Shown: in pieces, positions 47,486 to 59,721 of the stretch
How positions within the stretch are numbered: the stretch's first letter is position 1
Layout: every line of letters starts with the position of its first letter
Made by a program: the position numbers and the translations under genes
Origin: Petrosia ficiformis
Lineage: Eukaryota > Porifera > Demospongiae > Haplosclerida > Petrosiidae
Assembly: GCA_947044365.1 (NCBI GenBank)
Contig: OX345636.1
Span: 63,215,123 to 63,279,122, forward strand
DNA length: 64,000 nt
Reading direction: 5' to 3'
Notes under the pieces: model-generated
The model's database searches: none
What the model saw: the letters and a program-made list of their open reading frames with translations, nothing else
What the model was told of the DNA's origin: nothing

Positions 47486-49138
47486 ACATCAATCATCAAT
47501 ACCTTCATACTGTCCATCATTTTCATTATAGTGAATGTATTAAATCACAATTGGAAAATCTGACAATAGCGATACACTAAATTTTCTATGTAGACATAGG
47601 TCAATAAGACAAAAAACAAAGACAAATGACTGTAACTAGAAAATGGCTGAAAGGTTTGAACTCAGAACAACACTATTTCAGTATTTTATTTAAGACAATT
47701 TCAAATATGCTTTGTACTACTTTCAAGGTGTAGCTGTTGAACACACATGGCATTTTCATCCCATTTATATATAATTTTATGAGGTGTTGAGTAAGTCTAT
47801 ACAACATGTCAAGGATGGATTCTATTGAGTCTTTGTTTATCCTCATCAGATCATATAAACACTCATCACAAAGGAATAAACTACTTAATTGGGTTCTAGT
47901 TTTTCCCTATATTCTGATAAATATAACAATATTGCAGAGCTAGTTTCGTCCGTCCTGAAGAGGGCAAGAAGAGATTTCACACAGTAGTAATGCAATTCAT
48001 ATATCTAAAAGGACTGTTGGTGTGTATGTTTGACAAAAATGTTTTCCTGTCATACCACCCACTCTGTCTTCAAGTCTTACATGTGTAAAGCTAACCTTAG
48101 AATATAGTTCTTTAATTAACAGAAGTAACAGAAGTAACAGTAACTGAAAAAAAAAATAGCAAATTATTTAACGATTTCAGTCTATATTTAATTCAGAACA
48201 GGACATTATACATTATTTTGCTGTTTCTGTTCAAAAAATGCTATAGAAACCTGCCAAACTAAAGTCTATTCACATTCATGATGTCTTCAAAATAATGATG
48301 TGATGATATGTAATGTAGCGTATAGTATAATGTCGTAAGGTTAATACATGATTATACTGTAACTCTAGATCTATAATTTAGCAATGGATTGAAATTTGAC
48401 ACACACAAGAAAGAATGGGAAGGATAATTATAATTATGAAAATGGTACATGTAGAAAGATTGTTTGTCATTTCAAAATAAAGTTATGAACATTTTTCTGA
48501 GGACAAGGTGAATGTGAATGAGCTTTACATATAGCTTAATGACAGCAAGCATCTTTAACGTAACCTAACAATGGATATTATACTTACATATTCAATGACA
48601 ATCAAGTGGTCAGGGAGATGTAAAAGAATCATGCTGATAGAACAGTATTTCACTAATATTGATACTACAGGACACACACAACCTACATGTATGTTGTATA
48701 CATAATATTAACAAGGTGCTGTTCTTTGAGCACGATCCGATGTAAAAATTATCTATAATTATGGCTTGATAGAGGATTAGTTTGATAAGGTGATGAGGTG
48801 TATAACAAGTCAGTATAATACATACATGAAGTATACATACCTTAGTAGTAACCACCAAACAGAATAATTTCAGCCACTCAGCATGGCTGTCTTTTAAAGC
48901 ATCCTTTTCAATCACGCAACTTCAGTTCCACGATTCATATTCTATCAGTACATGAATGCCTGATCCAAACCAAGTATGAATTAACACCAGTTGTTCAAGT
49001 CACTGAGTCTGGGCAACACAGGCACATCGAATGGCTGGTAGTAGTCTATATAGTCTAGTTATTAAATAACAGTATCATGTGACTCTAATATCAGGCGGGA
49101 GAACAGTCATTTTGAATCAGAGGAAAGTGGAGGTGAAA
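47101..49138. other. Unassigned region with partial direct repeat
   Basis: The stretch 47775-48240 resembles 45115-45540 (ATGAGGTGTTGAGTAAGT, CTTTGTTTATCCTCATCA and other blocks), so related sequence lies on both sides of the minisatellite. I see no supported exon. An open frame of about 100 codons on the minus strand near 48610-48915 has no recognisable domain. Confidence 0.5.
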
Positions 49139-49180
49139 ATGACATTTAGACGAAATTTGCTCCCATTATTTGCAACAGTG
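49139..49180 (+). CDS. Candidate first exon (MTFRRNLLPLFATV)
   Basis: An ATG preceded by a purine-rich context opens 14 codons that end at a strong donor (GTG|GTAAGT). It could be the 5' exon of gene B, but no intermediate exon links it with confidence to 50130. This is low-confidence. Confidence 0.2.
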
Positions 49181-50129
49181 GTAAGTTCTTCATCCCATGC
49201 ATGAAGTTCAGTATTACATATATATTTTATTCTTGTGTTAAAATCATTGGGTGTACAAACTGGCATTGGGCTTTGGAAGCTCTGTGTCACAAGTTCTTCA
49301 CATCACTTATTTTCACTGCACAAATTAATAAGTTATATCACACAGTGCTGGCATTTGTGACCATGTTTATAATCTTATTCAGCTCAAGAATTTTAACCTG
49401 GATAATGAATATTTGAGACACATGTAAATGCGATAGCAAGGTAAGTAAGCTTATAATTACCATATTAATAGATTGATGACTTTCACTCTAGTAAAGACTA
49501 AGGTTAACATTTGGACATTGGACTACTTATACATAGTAAGGTACATTTAAGTATTATGCTAATACGGAGTTCATCATACTGTATGACTATAGGTTTCCCT
49601 AAAACTTTACAGCAAACATTTTGACACAGGTTAACACTCCCATTCATAATAAATCATGAATATTTACTTATCTAAACAGTTTGCAATATATACTCTCAGT
49701 ATACTTCAGTAACTTCACTCCTATAATAGCAAGGTAAACAATAGTTTAAGAATATATCAATGATTTCATCATTGCTTACTGTAATTATGCAGGTCTTCAC
49801 ATACTCATGACAGCATTGATTCAGCATTGACTTCAAACTCATAGATGTTGTTGAGAAGTTGCAAGATTTGCTCATGCTATTTATCACATAACAAATTCTG
49901 CTTTTCTTTTCAAAATAGCTCAAAAGAGTTAGCTAATGAAATTGCGAGGTTTGTTCTTGATACTTCACTTTAATTTAATATGTTTATTTTATATACAGTT
50001 ATTTAGGTCTATATTTTACTTAAGCACAAAGGAACCTGTAACTTGTTTAACAGATGAGATAACAAAGTAAGCATATTATTTCGTTAATTAAGTAACATTA
50101 CTAATTAATATTTACTACAGGTCCACTAA

Positions 50130-52324
50130 ACTCCTCCTCCTCATCCTCCTCCTCCTCCTCATTCTGATGGAAACGAGTCATCAGGAGATGATGACATTGT
50201 GAAATCAAAGCCACATGAGAAAAGTAAATATAAATATTGTATAATATATTGTAATAAGTTCATATATTATGTTACTAATAGATAAGAGATGCTATACTGG
50301 ACAAATATATTATGAGAGGAAAGGATATAATAAATGGCAAATGAAATTCATAGTTGTTAGAGATATTGATGCATTTGTGAAGGTATACACACTCAACACA
50401 CACTATACATACATAATAATTATATTATTATTATATAGTACATATCTACTACATATCCTAATGCTGAAGAAGATCAAGTGATTAGGTTTACATTTCTGGA
50501 TCCAGTGGATGGATATATTGAACTTGTACTTGAAAATATGAATCAAGTGACTTCTCAGGGATGGAAGATTGAACCACACATGGAACCTCTCATAGTAATG
50601 AATATTAAGATAATTTATAATTGTGGCCTTATTTTGGAAAATGGGACACTACAAAATGATTTGATGAAGAGCTTACTTCAGTCACTCATCATTCCATCAT
50701 TGGCTTGCTGTATAAAATAATAAAATGTTGAGCGATTAAAGATATGTATTTAATCAAAATTATTTTATGAGAAACTGTCTCTTTTACAATTTGGTCACAT
50801 AATATGTACTCTCTCATATATTGTTAGCACTATACATGTGATTATATGGAACACATGTATATGACTTGTGACATTGGATATTTATTTTATATATTATGTT
50901 TATAGAGATGTTGATCTATATGGATCACAAGATATCAAACTTCCTCCTTCCTGTCTTTTAACTGTGTGGACTGAATCATCTCTTAATCCTGAGACACGTT
51001 TAAGTCATGCTCTACCATTGAGTGGAATAGATTGTATGACAAGAAAAATATATGTGCGTAGATTTCTGGATAAAGCAGACCCCAGTAGTATATCAGGTAT
51101 GTATTAGTATTTCAGTATTATATATAGCTAGTTAAACTAACATCATTTCCTTTCTATCAGAAAGCACAAGTCATATACCAATGACAGTACAGATTAGAGA
51201 TACTACACTTCAAACATATACTACATCTAATACAGGTAATGTATATATCACTATAGTTAAAAAATCAGTCATTTGTGAAATCATAATTAAATTTGTGTTC
51301 CACTATATGAAAGCTACATTTTGAACAAGTGCTTACTTTTAAGTGCTCACTAAACCATTATCAGTATTCAGGGGCGGCAGAAGGTTTAAAAAAAAGTGGT
51401 GTGGCAAGCATGGCATTCCTAACATTATATATGTACAGTAAAATTGATATCATTGAAAAGGCATAATTTTATACAGGACAATACAATCACACATCGAGCC
51501 AGTGCCAATATTATAAAATTTATAATTCATGGTGCACCGAATACTTTAACACGTTCACTGTTTTGGGAGACAAACTCAGATATAGCTTCCATTAGATTAA
51601 TTTCTCTGTCTCTATGAATGTGTATAATCATTAAAAATATTCAGCAGCTCAATCCCAGCCTGTTCGGACTGTTCGGACTCTATGTTTGATCAACTATTTG
51701 ACGAAAAAAAAGCTTGAATTGAGGTCTGTCTGCCAGATCTAGACATGTCTCTCACATGCTTCTTTTCGATATTCTACTTTCGCTAAATTAGGAAAATGGG
51801 CTATTAATTTATAGTAAATGTGGTTTGGCATTGCGTATGCACGAAAAAAGTGGTATGGCAAATGCCACACTAGCCATACCACTTCCGCCACGCTTGGTAT
51901 TATCATACATAATATCTTATAATATCAATCAAATTTAATGATTCATAATTAAATTCACAGATACTGATAGATCTACTGTTGATACTAAACAAGTTGTACG
52001 ATGCATTAAACAATTAATTCAAACATATCATCCTGATATATCTGAATTATTTGAGGGAGTATTGAAAACTGTATCTAGTGAGATGTATGGAGCTGGACTG
52101 ATACCTCATGCTGTAGAGAAGAATCCAACATTTGATGGTATTATGAGTTCATTCTTGTCTGGATTTGCATTCAAAGATGACTACAAGAGATTGAGGAACA
52201 TTGTGTAAAATTTTTAAATGTATTTTATAAAATAGGTGGTCCATTTGTATATGCAGCTAACAAAATAAAGAAATCCATACAAGATACAATTATAGATAAA
52301 CTAGGAGTTCAGTTAAATATATAA
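50130..52324 (+). pseudogene. Gene B, paralogue with frame breaks
   Basis: Exon-like segments are about 50130-50223, 50282-50382, 50439-50594, 50906-51096, 51161-51235 and 51961-52324. They encode an acidic linker (SDGNESSGDDDIVKSKPHEK), KRCYTGQIYYERKGYNKWQM, VIRFTFLDPVDGYIELVL, DVDLYGSQDIKLPPSCLLTV and, at the end, a helical region with GPFVYAANKIKKSIQDTI. This is the fullest version of the family in the window. Breaks: the TCC/CCT run near 50140-50160 stops all three frames; the acceptor near 50905 is one base out of register with the shared frame; and a one-base slip near 52190 gives TAA at 52206-52208, while the natural end at 52324 is in the next frame. It is either a pseudogene or carries assembly errors. 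I cannot name the domains. Confidence 0.5.
51371..51896. mobile_element. Probable MITE in gene B intron
   Basis: The left end GGGGCGGCAGAAGG and the right end CACTTCCGCCACGC are imperfect inverted copies, and the parts just inside (GTGGTGTGGCAAGCATGG, and GCCACACTAGCCATACCAC) also pair. The interior is non-coding. The target duplication is not clear, so the class is open. Confidence 0.5.
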
Positions 52325-52845
52325 TACATTTATTACTTTAGTTTAGTAATACTGTTATAGTAGACTTTTGGTTATTAATTTTGTATAATGAAGTTCATTT
52401 TAATTATGTGTGGGTAATGAATCCACACCTACATTTACAACATTTACATTGGAATGAGGCTGTATTTTAGAACCACATTCATACAACATGGAGTCTGTGG
52501 AGTTGAAACAAGAGAATATCAAAGTAATGAACTGTAAGTTTGTGTGTCTATATGTGCTACTCTCCTTGGACTCTATAATGTACTTAGAATGAATATTTAT
52601 ATATAACTACATATTATATATATAATATACCAGTAATCAGTGTGCATGATTGTGGATTAATTTTAATATTTACATTTATTATAATTATGTCAAGTGGTAA
52701 TAGTGTTACTGACAGTCATATGTGAGTTGGGTGTGAAATATATCAAGCCGTGTATAAATATATGTATAAATGTCATGTACTTTGCAGCACTTGTACTGAT
52801 ACTACATGTATGTCTGTAATCTTTTGTTTTTTTTCTTATATACAG

Positions 52846-52887
52846 AGCTGTAGAGTGCGATGATGAAATCCGTGAAAAAGTTTTGCG
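52846..52887 (+). CDS. Candidate short exon
   Basis: It follows a strong acceptor (TTCTTATATACAG) and ends at a GTAATT donor. It starts and ends in phase 2 and encodes AVECDDEIREKVL. The next candidate at 53716 has the compatible phase. There is no homology that I recognise. Confidence 0.2.
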
Positions 52888-53715
52888 GTAATTTCTAAAT
52901 GAAAATCAAACTATGTGAGTATCTTATGTAGTGTAAGGTTGTATAGAACATTTTCATCTGTTATAAATAAATGAATGATTGCTCATTTCCACCATATTTT
53001 TACACCAGTGACCATACCCATAGTAAAGTATCATTTGATCAGACAGGTCACTCCTCCCATAAGGTTTTTTTACTCCTCAATAACTATCGTTTTTTAAATA
53101 GCTTTAGTACCATCAGTTGTCTCTCTTCCATGTCATCTTGTTTCAATCACAGAGTCATGACGAAGTGTTGATAGCATGCATACCTCTCTCTTGTCTTTCC
53201 ATTTCAAACAAAGCATTTCCTCACTCATGTTTTCACTATACATTCGCCTTTTTGTTTAAATGTGTCACTTAGACCTTTGTGATTTACTCTTATTGTACCA
53301 CAGGTTCCAAATCAAATAGCTAGGTCATGATAAGGGGCTGGTGAGGAATAAAAATTATTCATGAAAAGGTTGTATCCTTTTCCTGCCAGACCTTCAAATA
53401 AATCAAGTACAACCCTATGAGTGAGACCTTTTCTATTGTTGACTCATTCCTTTCATGCATATAGTTTCCAAATATAAACACACTGACTGGTTGAGTCCAT
53501 CAATACCCAAGCATTCATCCACCATTTAGTAGGTCTTTAGGCATGTTACATTGGACCCATGAAAGCCTCCCTTAGAAGCCTATCATACTTTTATCAAATA
53601 AAAGTTGATAATTGGGAATACAAGCTTGCTTGAAAGTTTTTTATGATCTTATGAAGCATTGGACTCAGTTTATATAACTTGTCATATTTGATGACTAATC
53701 CTGTTCATTGTGTAG

Positions 53716-53796
53716 GAGCAGAATCTTCATGATTAATTCAAATCGGCGACTTCATGTAATGGAGCTACAGTTCTCACTAATGAATAATCCAATAAG
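53716..53796 (+). CDS. Candidate short exon
   Basis: It lies between the acceptor TGTGTAG and the donor AAG|GTAAGT, in phase 2 at both ends. It encodes SRIFMINSNRRLHVMELQFS and a few more residues. The phase agrees with 52846-52887. It might belong to the 5' part of gene C, though phase 2 does not fit directly onto the phase-0 start of exon 54654. Confidence 0.22.
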
Positions 53797-54653
53797 GTAA
53801 GTTAAAATTCTTTATAATATACAGGTATAGCAGTGTTATTTCACTTACCATAATGTTGGGTATCCTACTAGCGATAATGAGTACCAGTAAGGCATCAACT
53901 TCCTTTGTAGACATTTGCAGTTTACTCTCAATGTACTGTTGGGCATATCTCATTAACAATTATTAGCTTCACTACTTCATCAATAAGTTGGTTTAAAAAG
54001 TTAACTGGAGACCTGACTGTCATGGCTGTTATAATGTACATCACATGACACATGTAATACATTATTATATTATATATTAATTTATATTAGTATCAGTTTT
54101 ATTATCATCAAATATTAATATTTAAAATACTGGTATATCACAAATATGAGTTTAAAGTGTTATCATTACATTTATAATATATTATATTAAATGAAACATA
54201 CTCTTTCTTGTACTAATGTGTTCCTCATTGTGTGTGTGGGTGCATGTGTACATGTGTTGGTGTATGAGTACAAATGTACTATGTATGTAATTACATGTAT
54301 GTATCACAGTAGTATGTTATCACATCATTGCCTAATAAGTGTTCCACACATAATTATTACATATACTATATAGTAAATTTATATACATGTCAAGACACAC
54401 CTTTATTATTATAATATGATATGATAACATTTAATTACATTCCCTGGAAACCTGATACTATGTTTGTGAGTGTGTATGTATGTATGTACATACATATGTA
54501 CCTACATATGTATGTATGCATTTAAGTATGTACATACATATGTATGTATGTGTGTATGTATGTCAGTTACATACTGTATATAAGTACAGGTACATTTTTT
54601 GTATTATAATATAATTATAATCATTATTAATTATTATTATATTATTCTAATAG

Positions 54654-57600
54654 TATGTTGAAGCTGAGCATTCAAAAGATGAAATGATAAGATTTCAGTT
54701 CATAGATCCTGTCAATGGATATATTGAACTAGATATGAATATACCACAAGAAAGATCAGTTAAAGGATGGACATTAGTTCCTCATAAGAGACCATTAAGA
54801 GTAATTATAGCACTTTCACGCCTAACATCAAAGGTACCGACTGTTCTATATTTTCCATATAGCACACTTTTTTGACCACATCCTGTTCTATATTTTCCAG
54901 ATGTTGTTTATAACACTAGAAATCAACGCGCTTACCTCGGGTTTAGTGCAAGAACACTAAGTACTTCATTTTTCTTCTCCATTGCATCAATCCAAAGTAG
55001 AGTTGTACCGATAACAGATTTTACCGATTTTCCGATTACCGATTAAAACAAGTGAAAAGGAACCGATACCGATTACCGATCCGATTATACCGTGTATTAG
55101 TTCACAAAAGAATCTATTATAACAACATTATCACTTTCATTATAGAATACTAATTATTTATTATATTTTGTCAATTACACATTATCATTTTCATTACTCA
55201 TTAGTATATATGTATTGTCCATCAATTAGCTGAAAATTGTTCTTAATAAAAAGAAGAACTTCAGCATTTTCTGGAGTCAAACGATTTCTCTTATCATCAT
55301 AAAGTTCCCCAGCACACGAAAATAATCTCTCAGAGGAGACACTAGTTGGTGGAGCAGATAAATATCTTTTGTAAGTTGTGACAGCAGAGGATACTGCTTC
55401 ATGTTCTCAAACCACCAGATGTAAGGCTTTCCTGTCTGAAAGTGTATTAATGGCTCATTTAAATACCTGGTAACTTCACTAGATTCCTCTCCACAGTCTC
55501 CATTAGTAGCTCCAGATTCTTCCATCATCTCGGAAAATGAGTCCCAAAAGTCAGATGATTTTGTATTATCTTCAGTGCGACATCTTTTGGATGAAGGTTC
55601 TCCTTCGGCTGTTAATAAAGTAGAATATTTTGCTATTAGTAGATCTGTTGCCTGTTCCTTGTTACAGAAAAATTTATTTTTATATCTTGGATCGAGGATG
55701 GTTGCTAAAACAAGAGCTTCATTGTCTTCCATGTCAGCAAAGCGTCGCTTCAGTGAAGTCAACATTTCCCCTTTCATGGTTCTTACACCAGAGTCATTGT
55801 TATGTTTTTCAAGGGTTTTCATTAGTCCTCTTACTACAGGTATTATTACTGAAACTGCTGCTGTCTCAGTAGATATCATCTGTGTAATTTCTTCTACTGG
55901 ACTCAGTACAGCAATCACTTTATCAGCTAAGTCTAGCTGGTGCGAGGTAAGCAGAGGAATATCATGTTCAGTAGCATATGCTGCCAATGCCATTTTTTGT
56001 TCGACAACAGATTGTAACATATATAAAGATGAATTCCACCGAGTGGGGACATCTTGTTTTAGCTTGTGCTGTGGAAGGGCAAGGTTTTGCTGGATTTGCC
56101 TTAGGCGGTCACATCCCACAGATGAATGCTTAAAGTGACCTACAATACGTCTACATAAAGCAAGCATGTCTAATACAGCACGCTGACTAAGTACCCCATC
56201 ATGCACCACCAACTGGAGAGTATGGGCAAAACACCCTAAATCAGTGAATCCAGCATCACTCATTGCTCTAATCATATTACTAGCATTGTCCCTCACAAAT
56301 AAGTGTACCTGGTGATCTTTGATATTCCATGTTGACAACGAATTCTTCAGTTTTTCACAGATGTAGGCAGCAGTATGAGAATCTTCTAGAAGAACTGCAT
56401 TCAGAACTGATGATCTCCTTTCAAAGCTGTCTGTTATCCAATGTGCAGTTAAACCTAAGAGACTGGCATTATTACACTGGGTGCTCCAAGCATCAGTAGT
56501 GAAGCTAAAATACTGTATACCATCTAAACATTTTCTTACTTCAGCTTCAACCCCTCTTTTGATCCTAGGAATAACAGTTTCTGAAAAAAACTTCCTGCTG
56601 GGAATGTGATATCGTGGCTCCAAAGTATGTACTAGCCTACAGAACCCAGGGTCTTCCACAATTGAGAACGGTTGATTATCAAGTGCCACCATCTCTCCGA
56701 TCCTTCTGTGAACACGATCGGCACGAGGATCATGAATAGCCCATTCTTTCACTCTGTCATTAGCCTCTTCCAGAGACAACTGCTTCGTATCTCTCTTAGT
56801 TCTGGTACGCTCAGTCTCAGCTGCCTTCTTCTCGCAGTACTTTGTATAAGGTAGTTTGTGTTCAGACTTAAGATGGTTGACTATGTTCGTGGTGTTGTAG
56901 GTCTTCAGATTCCTTCCTCCACGAGATATATCTCTATTACAATAGTTACAAGAAGCATACTTCTCGTCTTCACATATCTTAAAATGGTCCCATATTGGCG
57001 ATCTCTTCATCATTTTCTTAAAAACAATAATAATCATTTACTGACCACAAGAAAATATTTTAATCTGCGCATGCGTGAATTTACTGAATTACATAACAAT
57101 CGGCCTGCTAATTGAATATTTTTACCGATGCCGATCTCAACCGATGTTCAGTTATCGGTGCCGATACCGATTCTTTGCCGATAATCGGTACAACTCTAAT
57201 CCAAAGTACTATAAACCAGTTAAAGCACCGGGTTTGCTCGTGTTGTCTTGGAAACTATAGCACTGGGGGTGGGGTCTCGAAGCCTCATAAAGCACGAGCC
57301 CACCCCTCGTGCTATATTTCCCATACAACACTCACACCGGTGCTTTAACTAACACTTAATCATGTGATACAGGTATCTTTATATTATTATTATTATTATT
57401 ATATAGCTTACTAAAAGAGATGCTGATCTATTTGGATCACAAGAGCTACCTATTCCTCCATCTTGTTTAATAACTGTATGGGGTGAAATAGCAGATGATA
57501 CTGAAGATCTCTTGAGTTATACTGTTGGGCTGAATGGAATAGATTCTGACACTAAGGAAATATGTATTAATCGTTTCCTAGACACCTCCAGTACTACAGG

Positions 57601-58875
57601 TATTATAATAATAACTGTGTGAAGAAATAATCATGTGATTCTACAATACAGTAGAAACTAGTAGTGATCAATCGATACATACCGTATAGCTAGATATTTT
57701 GGAGGACAGAAATTTTGGCGAATTGGATCTAAAACGCCGAAATTTAACTCTAAAACGCCAAAATTTAACTCTCCAATATTATTATTATTGCAAAGTTAAT
57801 ATTAATTAACTGATCGACGAGAAAGATGGCCGGTATTTTAATGTATTTCAATAGAACTACCGGTCTTCTTGACCTAGAAGGTCCTTTGAAAAAAGCTCTA
57901 AGTCCCCAGACAGAAAGTCCGATCGCCAATTTTTCTGTCATAAAACTTCCACTAAAGGTAATTCACCAATTTTTTACTACTCCAAAATATCTAGCTATAC
58001 GGTATACCAGTGAATACTTCATCTAATGCATGTATGTATTGTATGAGGAATGGATGTGGGGATGTCCTGGGAGAATTGTAATCCATATTCTGTATATTAA
58101 TGTGATACTACAACTATAATAACTGTTTATTTTAGTGGTATGTAATATATATAAGCAGTTACATTATTGGAATGCTGTTTGGTTCTCCAATTGGTCATAT
58201 AAAATCAAACTGTAATTTGTGTTCTTGTCTTTGTAAACAGTTATATAGCCTTGCTATAAGTTTTGATGCCATAATGATTACATCATTACAATACACCTCT
58301 ATACACTTGTGCGACTAGCCTGTTAATAGAGTAATTTGACTTATATGCAAGTTAGTATCGAAAGCTGAAGGATCTCTAATGTGGCTTTACAACTCAAATC
58401 TCCTGAATGTTAATAGTAATAACTATACATTACAGCTGCAATACTCATAATCTCCAGTACAGATTCATTTAATGATATTAAAAGTTGTATTCATTTCCCA
58501 GCAGGTAATGACCTGACTGAAGCTGATCCTCATCAACTAGTAGAGTGTATTAAACTAGTTTTTGATCAAAACTATTCTACTCTTGGTAGTCTATTTGAAG
58601 ATTCCATAGATGTCATAGCCAGTGAAATGTTACAAGCTGGTCTAATATCTCGTCATGTTGCTAAGAAACCAACATTCCATCTGTTAATTAACGACTTCAC
58701 TTCAAGAATGGTTTTTATGAGAAAAGCTGATAAAATTATAAATCATATTATTAAATTCTTAAGAGTACTATTAGAAATGCAAGGTCCATTTGTATTTGCT
58801 GCTGAACATCTTAAAGAAGATATTCATGATATTATTAATAGTAGACTAGGTATTGAGTTAAATATTAATGTGTAA
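54654..58875 (+). CDS. Gene C, paralogue of A' and B
   Basis: Exons 54654-54800 (phase 0), 57407-57599 (phase 0 to 1) and 58505-58875 (phase 1 to stop) are open and have good splice sites. They encode MIRFQFIDPVNGYIELDMNI, KRDADLFGSQELPIPPSCLI, and the helical C-terminal region with LVECIKLVFDQNYSTLGSLF and GPFVFAAEHLKEDIHDIINS. The first intron holds a 2.2-kb hAT element and a 121-bp MITE, and the second a 321-bp MITE. The gene is 5'-incomplete: an exon equal to 50282-50382 of gene B is not found upstream. The last exon is almost identical to that of A', as part of a 4-kb duplication. The function is unknown. Confidence 0.55.
54999..57197 (-). mobile_element. hAT transposon, nearly complete
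   Basis: The ends AGAGTTGTACCGATAA (54999) and its inverted copy up to 57197 define 2199 bp. The bases AATCCAAAGT lie on both sides (54989-54998 and 57198-57207), so a target duplication of 8 to 10 bp is clear; hAT elements make 8. Multiple CCGAT repeats fill the sub-terminal parts, as is usual for transposase binding sites. It sits in an intron of gene C, in the opposite direction. Confidence 0.9.
55217..57037 (-). pseudogene. hAT transposase (ZBED-like) with one frameshift
   Basis: An open frame of 586 codons, from ATG at 57037 (or 57013) to 55277. The BED zinc finger is at residues 12-60 with Cys30, Cys33, His55 and His60. The RNase-H-like core follows, with FTTDAWSTQCNNASLLGLTA, LFVRDNASNMIRAM and CFAHTLQLVVHDG, then VPTRWNSSLYMLQSVV. 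The C-terminal hAT dimerisation region begins at SSEVTRYLNEPLIHF. Near 55372, just after the Leu-Thr-Lys of QLTKDIY, the frame slips. The usual end of the domain (SAPPTSVSSERLF and so on) lies in the next frame and stops at about 55217. All other parts look intact, so the copy is young. A single base error in the assembly would also explain the break. Confidence 0.85.
57224..57344. mobile_element. 121-bp MITE with TTAA ends
   Basis: AGCACCGG at the left and CCGGTGCT at the right are flanked by TTAA (57220-57223 and 57345-57348). The TTAA duplication is the mark of piggyBac-type insertion. The inverted repeats are short, so confidence is limited. Confidence 0.5.
57682..58002. mobile_element. 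Tc1/mariner-like MITE
   Basis: Both ends carry the inverted repeat CCGTATAGCTAGATATTT (extending to about 24 bp) with TA on each side (57680-57681 and 58003-58004). The 321-bp body holds AAAACGCCGAAATTTAACTC repeats and no convincing gene. A 66-codon frame crosses the right end and is not credible. Confidence 0.85.
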
Positions 58876-59078
58876 TAATACAACATGTATTAACTATTAG
58901 TATTGTATAGTGTGTTATTATGTGTGATTAGTAAAATATAAAGTTTCAGTTGTGGAGTGATTTGTCATTATAATTAACAGAATTTGAGAAAGCTATTAGA
59001 AAACTAGTACCTTGAGTAAAGCCTACTATAATTTTTGCAATATATTATATATAATTGCGATTTTTTTGCCATTCTTAA

Positions 59079-59721
59079 GGTGGCGGTACGGTGACGTTAA
59101 TGATATTCATAACAAAAAGTTTTTTTGTTTTTTTCATTGTTACAATTTCTTAAATCATTTTCATATTTGCAACACAATATTATTTTATTGAAGTTTATTA
59201 CCAGTGAAAATTTGAAGTATTTTGCATGTTGTATTCATGAGTTATGATCGTCAGCAGAACCAGCCGCAAAGGTACATTTTTCTCCATAAACACACAAGAC
59301 AAAGACTGGACACTTACTGTGCAAAGTGAATACATCCTAGTCTAAAAAACAACGAAGACCTTTTCCTTATATCTGTTTCTGTACCACAGGGGTTGTATAT
59401 CATCATTCTTCTTCGACAAATTTCTCGACAAAGTGCTTCGCTATTGAAAAAATTGCTTCGTTGTTTTGTAGGTACACGTGTAACAAACGTTTGTTCAAAA
59501 TTTCAGAGCTGTACCGATTATTAGAGCTGAGAAAAATGTACCTCAGTACAACCCACTGACTTTGATTCATTATAGCAGAGATAATACCACAGGAATGTAT
59601 ATTTAACGCAGTTCTGCATGCGCATAGTATTGTACTGCAACCACAAAATGAAATCATGAATAAAGTATGAATATAATTAACGGGCAATTGTATGGTTTCT
59701 CGCTTCCGCCGTACCGCCACC
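59079..59721. mobile_element. piggyBac-type MITE, 643 bp, empty site known
   Basis: The inverted ends GGTGGCGGTACGG and CCGTACCGCCACC are flanked by TTAA on each side (59075-59078 and 59722-59725). The paralogous site at 43882-43885 has one TTAA and continues straight into AGCTGTCCACCCC or GCTGTCCACCCC, so it is the empty site. The body has no transposase, so the element is non-autonomous. Confidence 0.95.

Larger units (their letters stand above)
52325..54653. other. Region between genes B and C with copied intron sequence
   Basis: The part at about 54030-54215 is almost identical to intron sequence of the Kelch-kinase gene at 34346-34540 (TGTACATCACATGACACATG onward). The part at 54335-54465 matches 36335-36480 and 37750-37885. 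So non-coding pieces of the kinase locus are copied here. Two in-phase exon-like segments, 52846-52887 (AVECDDEIREKVL) and 53716-53796 (SRIFMINSNRRLHVMELQFS), are listed separately. TATG-type repeats lie near 54470-54570. Confidence 0.55.

Noticed and set aside
57826..58026. 66-codon frame
   Set aside because: It starts inside the mariner-like MITE and runs across its right end.
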